This document shows, piece after piece, positions 49,295 to 60,315 of a stretch of 64,000 nt of DNA (the first letter of the stretch is position 1; each line of letters opens with the position of its first letter). Source of the stretch: Charina bottae (Eukaryota; Chordata; Lepidosauria; Squamata; Charinaidae); assembly GCA_023362775.1 (NCBI GenBank), contig JALMGJ010000005.1, positions 91,286,421-91,350,420 on the forward strand, in the 5' to 3' direction. The notes beneath the pieces were generated by a model. That model was not told the DNA's origin and ran no database searches. It saw nothing but the letters and a program-made list of their open reading frames with translations. The position numbers were made by a program, and so were the translations under genes.

Positions 49295-50210
49295 ATGACC
49301 ATATAAATGAACTGTAGAAGATGCTGTAGTGGCAATGTGAAAGAACATTGTTATTTTGAGGAGTTTAAGTGACATATTTTGATTTTCTCCTTCACACAAG
49401 GAAGCTTAGAGTTTATTTTGAGTTATACTAATGTTTAGCTGGCTTGTTTTTTATTTCTGTTTGAAATGGGGGGGGGGGGAAAGAAGAGAAAACCCCAAGA
49501 TTGTTTATCTGTATAGCTCCCCAGGCTCTTGGATTTATGTCATAAACAGGTGCTCCAGACCCTGGGAACTATCCAGTCAAGGTCAGATCCTACAGTCTCA
49601 GTACCATGAAAACAGGGTCACAAGGTCTTAGGCCAGACTTTGATAAAAACCTGAGGATTTCCTTTTGAGTTTGTGAGCTTCTGCCCAGACCTGAGCGCTG
49701 GGTGCTGTGGAAATTGAGCCACCCTGGGGTATCTCCACTGTCTATATTAAGGGGCTCCTGACAGCCGATGGGAGATTGGGTATCATCTTGCTTGGTATGT
49801 TATGATTTTTCTTTCTTTATGCTATGCTTTTTATGCTTCTGTTTAATCTGCCTAAACTGTGTTTCTGTTTAAATTTGTTTGCTTAAGTTAATAATATAGG
49901 TTAAAATCTCTTTATCCACTGGTGTGCTTATTATCTGTGGATCTAAAAGAACCAATTGTCTGAGCACCTGATCACTGCTTGGACACTTGGCAGAACAGAT
50001 GCTCAAAGAGGAAGAATTTATTTGTTCTACATTCAGGATCACAAAAATTGTATAGCTCTTCAAGGGGCCTTTAAAAGAATTGTGTGTGGTTTTGCAAAGG
50101 GGAGGAACGTTTGCTTTCAAACTAAAGCAGCAACCAGAAATCTTGCTTGGCACATCCCCAAGGTCTTCACACTGCTAAAAAATAGCTCTTTCAGAACTAG
50201 CTTAAATATC
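49295..50210. other. Intergenic, no feature recognised
   Basis: Contains an 11-base G run near 49468. No gene or element is recognised. Confidence 0.5.
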
Positions 50211-50213
50211 TGT

Positions 50214-50303
<90 letters not shown>
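50211..50303. repeat. Long CT microsatellite
   Basis: About 44 uninterrupted CT units. Confidence 0.98.
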
Positions 50304-50308
<5 letters not shown>

Positions 50309-50884
50309 TTTCCACCAAGAGCTCAAGGCAATGTATACAGTATAACTGTACAATAATTTCCTTGTTACAACAACTCAGTGAACCTCCGCAGGTGGACTTA
50401 AGAGTACATGAGCATCTTAACCACTACACTGGTTCTCATAGGACTCCACCGTTCGAAATCTGGAATGAGAAATAATTGACAGATGTAACCAGTGTAAATT
50501 CATCATCTTTCCCCTCACCTGATCTTTCTGTCAGATGGATCATTGAATAAGCATTTCTGTCTGTCCCCTTGCTAGTTTGTTTAATGACTTCAGATTCTCA
50601 AGCCTAAAGGTAAAAGTTACTGGACCATTATTCACTCCAAATCATGTCCAATTATTACAATTAGACAAGCATATTAAAAATACTAATTCTGAAGGAAAAA
50701 TCTATTAAAAACAAACAAACAAAACAAAACAAATTGATGAGAGCTATCAATTTGAAGCACAGATTGATTGATGCTGTTTGGAGAACTTGGAGAATGTGGA
50801 GCAAGATGATACCCAACTCCACATTATTATTTTGAGATGTTTCTGACTTCTGACTCTTTTGCAAGGAAATGTAGTCACCTTAAA

Positions 50885-50922
<38 letters not shown>
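50885..50922. repeat. GAT trinucleotide microsatellite
   Basis: About 12 GAT units. Confidence 0.95.
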
Positions 50923-50923
<1 letters not shown>

Positions 50924-50924
50924 A

Positions 50925-53378
50925 TATTGCTGTTGTGACTAACCACAATGAAGTAACTCACAACAGAAAGCAGAAAATGGCATTCTCACCTAAAGCTTTC
51001 TCAATTAGTTGTGAGTTTGATTAATAGACATTTTTAAAGCTCATATAAATAAATATAATTTAAAGAAGGCGACCCACAGTGATTTGAGAGTTGATATGAG
51101 GTAATATGGAAAAAAAATAGCCTCTTGATTTTTATACTTCTTCCAATAGTCCAATATTATTCCTTCCTCAGTTCTATATGAGATTTTCCATAATTTATTT
51201 GTGTCTTTCTTTGATGCCCTGGTTCTCTCAATTCAGTGAAGATTTCTACAAACTTCACAAGTAACTAGCATAAAATTGTTTAGCCCCAGGCTCTGTGGGA
51301 TGCTTTTCTCCCAGCCAAACTGAACTACTACTTCCCTCGTAGCAATTGTCAGTTTCCAACACTACAAAAACTGGCTGTTCCCTTCAGTTTTTCAGTTAGT
51401 CATATAGGGTATGAGGATAAAGTAGGCAATCAAGATGGTGCCTGGAAGAGTAGAAGTGCTGGTGAGAGGGCCAGAATTTGAGATTTTTCTTTAGTAGGAA
51501 GACTACATTTTATTTTTTCTTCAAATCATAACTGACCATTTCTGTCTCCCCTCTGCTGGGTTCTTTAATATGATATTGAATTGGCAACTGGAGTTCAATT
51601 AGTCTTTTTGTCTAGCCAGTTGTCTCATGGGCAGACAACTAAGTCTATATGTTTACCTGGTTCTTAAGGAGAGAAAAGGAGAGCTCTGGGGAAAAAAAGA
51701 GAGAGAGAGAGCCTGTCTCATGTCTTTAGGCTGAGATTTATTAATGGATGTCAAACCCATGAATGGGTCGCAGCATAAAAACCTCAAAAATGTGTATTAA
51801 CTCTCTCTTGCAGAGTTGAGTGATGCAGATATCCCTCTTGATGGTCACAGTTATCAGTTTCTGGGGGCTCTGAAAAATATTATCCTTAAGTCCAGCATGA
51901 GGCCGTAAAGCTCTAAAATTTACCGCTGCAGATATGAATATTGGCAATTATTTGGAGAACAATAGTGATCTCTGTTGATACAACTTCAGGCACTTAAAAA
52001 AAATAGAATGAGATATTAGCGATGCAGTTAATTTGGCTTCTCTGTGACTGTGTAGATAAACCTTTGAATCTCATTAATTGTTCTCCTGAACAGGAAACTA
52101 TATCCCCAAATAACTGAGCTGAAATTGGTATCTCTCCTTCTTGAAACGAAATGCTCAAGGGGGAAGAAAGGGGAAGCAAAATAATGTACAACCTCACAGA
52201 TAATGTTAGTGTTTAATACAGGTAGGATAGGTTCTGTGTATAAAATTCCAGGTGCAGGATTAATGTAAAAAGTGGCACCTCTCCTCTTTTGAGCCTCTTT
52301 TTCTCACAGCTTGCTGAGCACCAATTCAATATGAGTAATCATTCAGAATGATACTTACAGACTAATAACACTCAACAGCCCTTTGGTTAATTTTCTGGTT
52401 AGTGAGTTGAGAAATTGGGGAGATGCACTGTGAAAACATTGAAAAGGAATATATTTTCCTAGACCTACTTGGGGATTGAATTCAGGAATCTAAGCATATC
52501 ATACCCAAAGATGAGCTTTAAACAAGTTGTGATAGACTTCAGGACCTTTCCCAACCTGATGATTCTCAAAGGGTAGAGATTACATCTTCAGCCATGTAGT
52601 TCCAACATTTGCAGGGGGCACTGGATTGGCCATGCTCTTTATGAATCAGGCAGAAAATACCTGATCCTCTTTGAACGCATGTATCGAAGCTTCCCTAAAG
52701 CTTTAGTCTACTTTGTGAGAAGTCTGATCAGATTCAGTGCTCAAATCCAGTGGAATAATTTGGAAAAAACAGAGCTCCACTCTCTCATAGGAAGGTATGT
52801 AAACTTTTCAAACTGCTGTTAACAGCCATCCAAATAGAATAGCATGACATGTATGGGCACTGCCTTTGGCAAAATGAACCAAAGGCCATAGAAATAAGAT
52901 CTGATTTTTTTTTTAAAAAAAAAATGCTTGTAACAATATTTTGACAAATCTATAGAAGTAAAAGCCTTTCTAAAATTTCTGCCAGATATATTGATGGGCT
53001 TCTATGCAAATGGAAGGAGGGATTGGAAGGCGTCTTGAATACAGAATTATCAGGGATTGCAGTGCAACTATAAGAGATTAACTTTCACATCTTTTGCATG
53101 AAATAAATCTGTTGAAAGGCCAGCTCAGCTAATTGGATGTAATGGAATTCCTAGGGCTTGGGAACAAGAATGGCATTTGAAAAAAAAAATGCAGAACAAG
53201 AACAGATGGACTTTCTGTTCATATCTCCTAAATGGCTAACTACCTCCCTCTTAATCAAGAGAGAGGTGAGAAAGAGGATCAACGGTGCAGTCATGGGACC
53301 AAAGGATACACTTATCTGGTTTCCAAGATTCTGTAACCTAATCCTTTTTCCTTGACATGGAGCTGACTAATGAGAGTC
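50925..53378. other. Intergenic, no feature recognised
   Basis: Single-copy-looking sequence. No exon, RNA gene or element was recognised. Confidence 0.5.
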
Positions 53379-53391
53379 TTTGAGAATCTAG

Positions 53392-53870
53392 ATGTCTATG
53401 AAGGTTCTCAGTCATCCAGGTGGAATTGTCTGTAGCTTGAATCATGTTAACTGGATTTCTATTTTCTCAGTGGAAATGTTTCTCTCCTTATCCAAGGAGC
53501 TTCTTCAGTCTGAGCAAAGTTAGTAAGGGAATCCTTAAATATGTTTCTAGGTGGCTGTGTGACCTTGCACCTGGGGCTAGGTCATGGTTATTTTGAGATG
53601 TTATTTCTAAGTCCCTTTATCATCTAAAGGAGGATCGTTAAGATCACCATGCTGCTGTTGAGCTTGCGAAATGGTCTTAATCTTCCTAGGCAAAGAAAAC
53701 AAAGCAGGAAGGAAAATAGGGGAAAGATTGTGCCTGAGGCCCCCACCTCAAGGAATCCATTTATGCCAACTTGGAAAATCCTTCCTTGAATAGAGGACTG
53801 AAGAAGCTCCTTGGATAAGGAGTGAAACGTTTCCACTGAGAAAATAGAAATCCAGTTGACATGATTCAAG
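53392..53870. mobile_element. Penelope-type fold-back with 13-bp target duplication
   Basis: The direct repeat tttgagaatctag at 53379-53391 and 53871-53883 brackets the unit. Inverted arms (about 53440-53511 and 53799-53870) match those of the 35862 copy. They enclose about 290 bases of element interior absent from that smaller copy. The left end (tctatgaaggttctcagtca) is the inverse of the 3' stub at 36010-36045. There is no transposition gene. Confidence 0.85.
53790..53845 (+). ncRNA. Hammerhead ribozyme-like motif
   Basis: CTGAAGA (53799-53805), stem II gctcctt/aaggagt with loop ggat (one G-U pair), GAAACGTT from 53824, stem I GGA/TCC. The opposite arm is mutated in GAAAC, so only this arm keeps a full core. 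Confidence 0.55.
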
Positions 53871-53883
53871 TTTGAGAATCTAG

Positions 53884-54660
53884 CTTTCTTGACTGTTAGT
53901 AGCATAAGGGTTTGGCAATACAGGGCAAAAAAATAATTTGGATGAGAGACATTTCCCACCCAAGTGTAGAGGAACTACGTTTTGCCCTTGAGAAAGAGGT
54001 GGGAGAAGGGAAAGAATTGCTCAGGCTTGGGAAAGGGTGAGAAGGAAACTCAGAACAGCCCGGCCTTGACTTTGTTATCCTTCAAAAGGGCAGGGAAGGT
54101 TTTGGACAAGCTTTCAAGGTTCTGTTAATAGACACGACCACAATAAAGTAGCATCTCTGGAGTCCCTGTGGTCTGTTTCTTGATCTGATTTACCTGAAAG
54201 GACTGAGAGTAGGCTCAGTTACCAACCTCAAGCCACACTTCTGTCACATGCATCATCCTCTGATAAATCTTCTTTCTGTTATGAAGTTAATTTCCCACTC
54301 TCAGGAACACACACACAGGTGTAACACCTTGACTTCCTCCAGTTGTCTCACAAACAGGGACTCATATACAGTATAATAGATTCCAGCCTGTTGGAAACAC
54401 AATAACATGCCATGTAGATGTACAGTACATTTAAATTCCAAACATTTTGAGCTTGAGACTCCCCGCTCCAAGCTTGAAAATAACTGTTTTGAATTCAATC
54501 AGGCTGTTTCAATGTTACTGGAAATCTTCTGATGCTTTTCTGATATTACCAGAAGTGTTTGGAATTCAAAACAGACCACGTTAGAAGCCTCACCTTTACT
54601 GTGATATGTGTTGCAAATTATTGCCAGCTTTGAGAATTATAATATGAAACATACCCTAGG
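53884..54660. other. Intergenic, no feature recognised
   Basis: No recognisable element. Confidence 0.5.
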
Positions 54661-54664
54661 GATC

Positions 54665-54985
54665 ACAATGAAAGGACGATGCTTTATGGATTTGTTCATA
54701 GATAAGAGATGGGATATGGGAAGAAGAGATCATTTGTTGTATTTTAAGAGAAGGTGATAAGTTACTAAAATTGTTTATACTTGCTGTGATGAAGATGGGA
54801 AGTCACTTCTTTACATATTTCTTTCCTTTTCCTTTTCCTTTTCTATATTCTTATTTTTTCTTTCTTTTCTTTCTATTTTTTCCCCTTTTCCCTTCCTTTT
54901 CTGCACCTTCTACTCTTTCTTCTTTTTATTCTTCTATTTTTTTCAGTTTGTATTAGTTTTTACTGTTGTAATTATTCCTGATGAC
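54665..54985 (+). mobile_element. HAL1-like element, 3' end only
   Basis: It matches 9150-9440 closely: gataagagatgggatatggg, agaagagatcatttgttgta, then the CT-rich tract and gttttactgttgtaatta. It is 5'-truncated as LINE copies usually are. Confidence 0.75.
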
Positions 54986-55084
54986 AGAAACAAAAGTCTT
55001 TTCCTATAATGTACACAGTCCATTCCTTTGTCATCTCTGATCAAACAGGTTTCTGTTTCTGGGAAACAAATTGTAGCCTTTGTC

Positions 55085-55242
55085 TAGGATTCTTTCTAGC
55101 CAGCAGTCATCAACCTGGCACCCACCTGATGTGTTGGGACTACAAGTCTTAGAATTTCCAGGCAGAACACACACTGCTTGGGAATTCTGGGCATTGTAAC
55201 CTGGGAAGAACGGAAGAACATCAGGTTTGGAAAGGCTACTTA
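55085..55242. mobile_element. Possible old palindromic hAT-type element
   Basis: Words cagcagtcatcaacctggca and gttgggactacaagtcttag on the left are mirrored by gggaattctgggcattgtaa and aacatcaggtttggaaagg on the right. This layout is like palindromic hAT nonautonomous elements of amniotes. It is too eroded to define ends or target duplication. Confidence 0.35.
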
Positions 55243-55249
55243 TATTCCA

Positions 55250-55775
55250 AGTGGTTAATGGATTTGTTTTGTAAAGAATGGAATTGGAATCAAATTTGGA
55301 ATTCTTTTTCATCTAACCCCAAAGGAAAGCCATAAGCAAGAAAGGGAGTGAATTAGATTCATACTTCTTCACTGATAACTCCTTTTATAGTAGTAGCTGA
55401 AGTCATCTTGCTTCAGATACGATGGCCCCAAATCTCATTTATTAAAGGGGAGAGGGATGGAATTTGACAATACAATGTATTTGGTTTTATAATATTGCAT
55501 AAGGCTATGCATTACCTTAAAAACACACACACATATCTAATTTCCAAAGCAATGACAAGTTCATTAATCAAACCTGAATAAAAGATGCATAAGCTAACAT
55601 TTCATAGCTGAAAGTGCAAATGATCTGCAAGCTTAATAACGAAAATCAAAGAGCATAGTGAAAAGAAGAGAGTACAATTAAAAATAAAGAAGACAGAACT
55701 CATGACAACAAGTATAGCAACCATCCTTAGAACTGAAAGTGAAGACAATGATAGCTTCTGTCTTTTAGAATCAAC
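55250..55775. other. Intergenic, no feature recognised
   Basis: No recognisable element. Confidence 0.5.
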
Positions 55776-55790
55776 TATCAACAGTAAAGG

Positions 55791-56124
55791 GGCGTGGTGG
55801 CTCAGCGGGTAAGATGCCAGGATTGTCGATTGGAAGATCGCAAGTTCGGAGGTTCAAGACCCGAGCACCGCATGACGGAGTGAGCTCCCGCACTCGCCCC
55901 AGCTCTTGTCACCCTAGCAATTCAAAAACATGCAAATGCAAGTAGATCAATAGGTACCACTTCGGTGGGAAGGTAACAGCGTTCCGCATGCATCATACCG
56001 GCCACATGACCGCGGAAGCGTCTTTGGACAACGCTGGCTCTTCGACTAACAAACGGAGATGAGCACCGGCCCCTAGAGTCAGAGACGACTGCACAAATGT
56101 GTGGGGGGAACCTTTACCTTTTTT
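55791..56124 (+). mobile_element. Sauria-type SINE, full length, perfect target duplication
   Basis: A complete unit from GGCGTGGTGGCTCAGCGGG to the CCTTTACCTTTTT tail. The 15-bp duplication tatcaacagtaaagg at 55776-55790 and 56125-56139 is perfect, suggesting a fairly recent insertion. Confidence 0.93.
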
Positions 56125-56159
56125 TATCAACAGTAAAGGAACCAGCAGTCTAGAAATAT

Positions 56160-56690
56160 GGTGCTGACTAGCACTTGATAGAGGAGCCATGAAGGCCTTG
56201 GAAAAGATACTCACATGCTGGGACATGTCTATACCTACAAGGATCAGAATCATGCAGTCAGTGATTTCCCCTGTGACACTCTAAGGAAGTGAAAGTTGGA
56301 TTTGAAGAAGCAGAATAGAAACAGCATTGATGCTTTCGAACTTTGGTTTTGGAGAAAACTCCTGAGAATACCCTGGATGGTCAAGAAAACAAACAAATGG
56401 ATTATACAACAATCACTTCAGAATTCTCACTCAAGGCACAAATGAGCAGACTCAAATGATCCTATTTGGCCACATTATGCAAAGCCCCAGCTCTCTTGAG
56501 AAGTCCACAATGCTGGGAAAGGTGGAAAGAAAGAGAAGAGGAAGCTCAGCTGCAAGGTGAATGGACTCTGTTACAGCAGCGATGGGTGCTGGAAGATCTG
56601 AAGGACAGGCTGGGGACAGATCATCCTAGAAAAAAATTGTCTATGTGGTCACTAAGAGTTGACTTGATGGCACATAATCAATCAAAAGCT
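56160..56690 (+). mobile_element. Decayed RTE-type LINE C-terminal region
   Basis: Readable islands with frame changes include a FGHIM-type word after a QM-RLK segment, then SSLEKSTMLGKVERKRRRGS, and a final VTKS. The order matches the BovB C-terminus (FGHLMRR, SLEKTLMLGK, KRRRGRQR, VTKSR). It is far more diverged than the three BovB copies, so it is an older or different RTE lineage. Confidence 0.65.
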
Positions 56691-56699
56691 AACATTTCC

Positions 56700-57800
56700 T
56701 TACAAAATTAGTATCTACATGACAATAGCCAGAAGCAGTGGAAAAAATAAACCATGTCACCAGACTGTTGTCAAGGGATACACATGGATAGACACACATG
56801 CACATGCACATACACAAAAGAGAAAAACATACATGCAAGCACACACACAAACTTGCAAAACTATTTTAGAGAGTGATGATTTCTGTTCCCCATCGTGCAA
56901 AGTCAGTTACTAGTTGCAATAAAATGTTCAATCCTGGAAAATATATTTGATAGAATATACTGTATATCTGATAGTACAAAACAAATATTTGTTAGTAACC
57001 AACCATTACTATTTAATTTTAGATAGAAATGTATGAGCTACAGCTACAGAATGTTTTGGTTCAGAGATTTCTCCTGGAGCTGATTTCCTTGAACCTTTTT
57101 TTTCCTCGCCATCTTTGAGGATGTTATAAAGTACTTTAAATTCCTTTCTGAATTCTTGTACTGTTCCATCATGAATAAAACTCTCCAAATGCAACTCAGA
57201 CTTAATTTTAAAAGGAAAATAAGCAAACCACAACCAGATTTAGCTAACCTCATGTGCTGGAAATAACATTAATGTGACTGAAATACTTTCACCATTCTCT
57301 GTAATATCCTCAGCAGGACCTTCCAAATAGTCTCATTTTGCCATAGGTAAAATTCATTGGCAATACCCTTAAGAGCTGAAAAACAGTGGCATGGTAAAAA
57401 TGCCAAGTTATTTGTGAATGCTAGAAAGTTTAGCTGGAACCCACATTTTAACTCAGGAAAAGGAATACTCCTGCTTTGACAATGTTTGATTCCAATAAGA
57501 TATTCTACCTTTAATAGATGCATCTTAAATAAAGGCTTATTTTATTAAATGGGATAGAAATAAAGGGTCACTGTGACCAGAACATCAAAAAAGGAGGACA
57601 CCGATTGCCAAAGTTTTAGAATGATGCAAAGTAAGATAAAACAAAAGAATGTATAATTGGTGCAGGGTTAGTCATCCTTTAGAGCAAAGAAATCTTACAT
57701 TATCTTTTTTGATCCTATGATCAAATTTTATAGAACTGAGCATCTTTCACATAAATAACAGATGCCTAGTTTTAGGAGCGAAAGGAGAACATAGATAATA
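56700..57800. other. Intergenic, little recognised
   Basis: Near 57559 the words cactgtgaccagaacatcaa and ggaggacacc resemble the start of the insert at 16422. Otherwise nothing. Confidence 0.4.
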
Positions 57801-57803
57801 CAG

Positions 57804-57847
57804 CTGTGGAGTCCTTGGTGCTCTCTGAGCTTGGTTGTTTGCTTGCA
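57804..57847 (-). mobile_element. Penelope terminal remnant starting at the hammerhead cleavage point
   Basis: On the minus strand the match begins TGCAAGCAAACAACC and runs through agagcaccaaggactcc, the sequence immediately 3' of GAAACGTC in the 32853 element. The bases upstream are unrelated. Confidence 0.65.
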
Positions 57848-58078
57848 CCTTCTCAGTTTGACACCTGCCCTCTGGGATAGCATCCCCTCAGAAAACTGTG
57901 AGGCACCCACCCTGATGGTGTTTCAGAAGTTCTGAAAAGCCTGGCTAGTCTCCCAGACCACATTGTACAGTGGCTCTTGATCCCCTGTCAGGTATATTTT
58001 ATGTAGTATATGCAACTTGTCTTGTCTGGACACACATGGCTTCTCTTGTCTGTTATCTGGAGTCAAGGTTTAAGTCAG

Positions 58079-58250
58079 GGAAGGAAGGAAGGAAGGAAGG
58101 AAGGAAGGAAGGAAGGAAGGAAGGAAGGAAGGAAGGAAGGAGAGTGGGGAGGGAGGGAAGGAGGGAGGGAGGGAGTAGAGAGGGAAGAAGAAAGAAATGA
58201 GGGAGGGAGAGAGGGAGGGAGGGAGGGAGGGAGGGAGGGAGGAATATTGT
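58079..58250. repeat. GAAG and GGGA microsatellite
   Basis: (GGAA)n of about 15 units followed by GGGA-rich, purine-only sequence. Confidence 0.96.
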
Positions 58251-58259
58251 GGAGCACAA

Positions 58260-59265
58260 AGGTTAGGTCTCTATTGCTGCTAATTTGGCAATGACAGAGC
58301 TCATTGCTTTCTGGGGTAAGTCTAGCCCTAAAGACATATTAAATTTATGTAGTGTTTTTTTTTTAATGAGTGTTATATAGTTGTAAGATAGAAACTGTTC
58401 TTATGCATGAATGCATGATTGACTGATTTTAATGTTTGCATATGGTTTTCAAACTAAATTTTATTAGTTATTATTTGCATGTGACTGATGGATTTTGAAA
58501 TTTGTAAGTCAATTTGAGATGGCTGTTGTATCCTTTAGGTAGCTTAGAAGCATCCTTAAATGAATAACACAATTGTCAGAATAACTTTTATAGAGTTGGA
58601 AGGAGACATTTAGGCTTAGTGCAAGGAAAATTTGTATTTGTCTTTTGTTATTTCAGAAAATGTAATGTTATATGTATACATGTTTGTGCTTATATGCATT
58701 CTGTTATGTTTCACACACATTAATAGGCACAATGGGAAGAAATGAGCAATTCATTTAAAAATACTGGTTTAAAAATGCTTTTCTCTGTACATCTTTGAAA
58801 CTGATTTCTACATTTCCACTAAAGCAGTTTAGTTGCTTTTGCACAATAGTGTTTTGAAAGCGGGCTAAATGCTTGTTAGCACTAACTGAAAGATTAGAGA
58901 AAATAAACACTGCTGAAATCATGTTGACTTTTAGTATGTGCTAAACTATGCTTTCATTTAAGTGCTATTGCACATACACATTAATGCTTTTAAAAATAGG
59001 CAAGATTGATTTTCATTTGCACTGGAAAATTAGTTAAAGAGAATTGTTTTTAAGTAGGCCAATCTATATGTGGTGACAGGCTCAATTATTGTTAAGTATT
59101 TTAAAAAAGTTGTTAAGTTGTTAAGAACATGTATGTAGTTATGCATTTATATTTTGGTGTATTTCTTTCCAGTACTTTTGAGTCTTTTTTCACAACTACC
59201 ACACATTTAAAGCATTTTTTCTTTGTTGTGGCATTTCTAATGTTTATTGTTGTATGATTTATCCA
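58260..59265. other. AT-rich intergenic sequence, no feature recognised
   Basis: No recognisable element or exon. Confidence 0.5.
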
Positions 59266-59269
59266 TCTC

Positions 59270-59645
59270 AGCAATCATTGACAGAATTACAGTATATGCC
59301 ATCTCTAGAACATCTGGTACCAATTTTGCCTCAAACTGTGGCTTGATGTAAATTTTATTGATTTTTTTCCATAGTTCTTCCCATTACTTGTTAGTACTTC
59401 TTTGAAGTTTTGCCTCCATTTTATCATAGAGTTTTTGATTTGTTCTGCCTCTGTGTCATAGTTAAGTAACAGTCTGTAAATACACCTTAATAAGTTATCT
59501 TGATTCTGTACAAATATTTCAAATTCTCAGGGTCTCTTCTTCTTTAAGATCACTTTTTTATTTTTCCAGTTATTAACCATGGCAGGTTCCTTCCTTCATT
59601 AAGCAATTCTTGTTGTGTCTTTAGTTTATTTCTTGAATCCAGATC
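59270..59645 (-). mobile_element. Old L1 fragment, ORF2 C-terminal region
   Basis: The minus-strand conceptual translation with breaks includes NLLRCIYRLLL, DTEAEQIKNSMIKW, then FTSSHSLRQNWYQMF and RWH. These align with MYKLLLKGEMVEEQVKDCMI, FTLCYNLKENFYKMM and YRWYMT in the younger L1 at 4540. It is much more diverged, and represents an earlier L1 wave. Confidence 0.7.
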
Positions 59646-59886
59646 TTTCATGTAGGCCTATGTGTTCAGATCTTTCTTGCTGTAACTGTCCTTGTGATAA
59701 AAATCATGGTGTACACCATGGCATTCTAGAATACCTGCAGCTTCTGGATGGTCTTCAAGGACAGCCTTAGGTAAAACATGTCAGAGCAATCTGGTGACTA
59801 GGACATGCTATAGTGACCATTCATCTTTTATTATAAAGGTCAGTCCTTTGTTTCAGAAAGCTGTCCTTTGGATTGATTTGATTTAA

Positions 59887-60150
59887 TTATTTATTTTCTT
59901 GGTTTTGCTCTTGGATTTTCCTTTGTAAAGAAAAGTTATAAGCAGAAACAATTGTTTTTAAATCCTTATGAACCTCTTTTAGATTTGCCCGTTTTTCAGG
60001 TTTTTCCTTTATTTTTTCCAAGAAAATAGGGTCACTAGGTATGAGTGACTGTCTTGGGTGGGAAAGAATAAGAAATGTCCATCCAATTTTGAAAAAGAGA
60101 AGGCCTGGTTGAAAACTTTGGTCTTCCACAGGTGCCTAAAAGAAATAATA
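59887..60150 (-). other. Exon-like unassigned frame
   Basis: On the minus strand a pyrimidine tract and AG (atttcttttag) precede an open frame reading APVEDQSFQPGLLFFK, then PSDPIFLEKIKEKPEK, and ending IQEQNQENK with a stop at 59887-59889. The composition looks protein-like and the acceptor is plausible. I cannot assign a family. It sits between two L1 fragments on the same strand, so a transposon or processed-gene origin is as likely as a host exon. Confidence 0.3.
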
Positions 60151-60315
60151 TGTGGGTATCTGTTGAATTTCAGGATGGAGAACATTCCAGAATGAAGGTG
60201 CTGAACAAGGCCTTGATTTAAGGCTTTCCTTTTTATCTAGTGCAGAGGTCTCTCTAGGGACCGTCTAGGAAAATAGTCTTGGTGGCAGTTGCAGACAAAA
60301 TGGTAACTAGAAATT

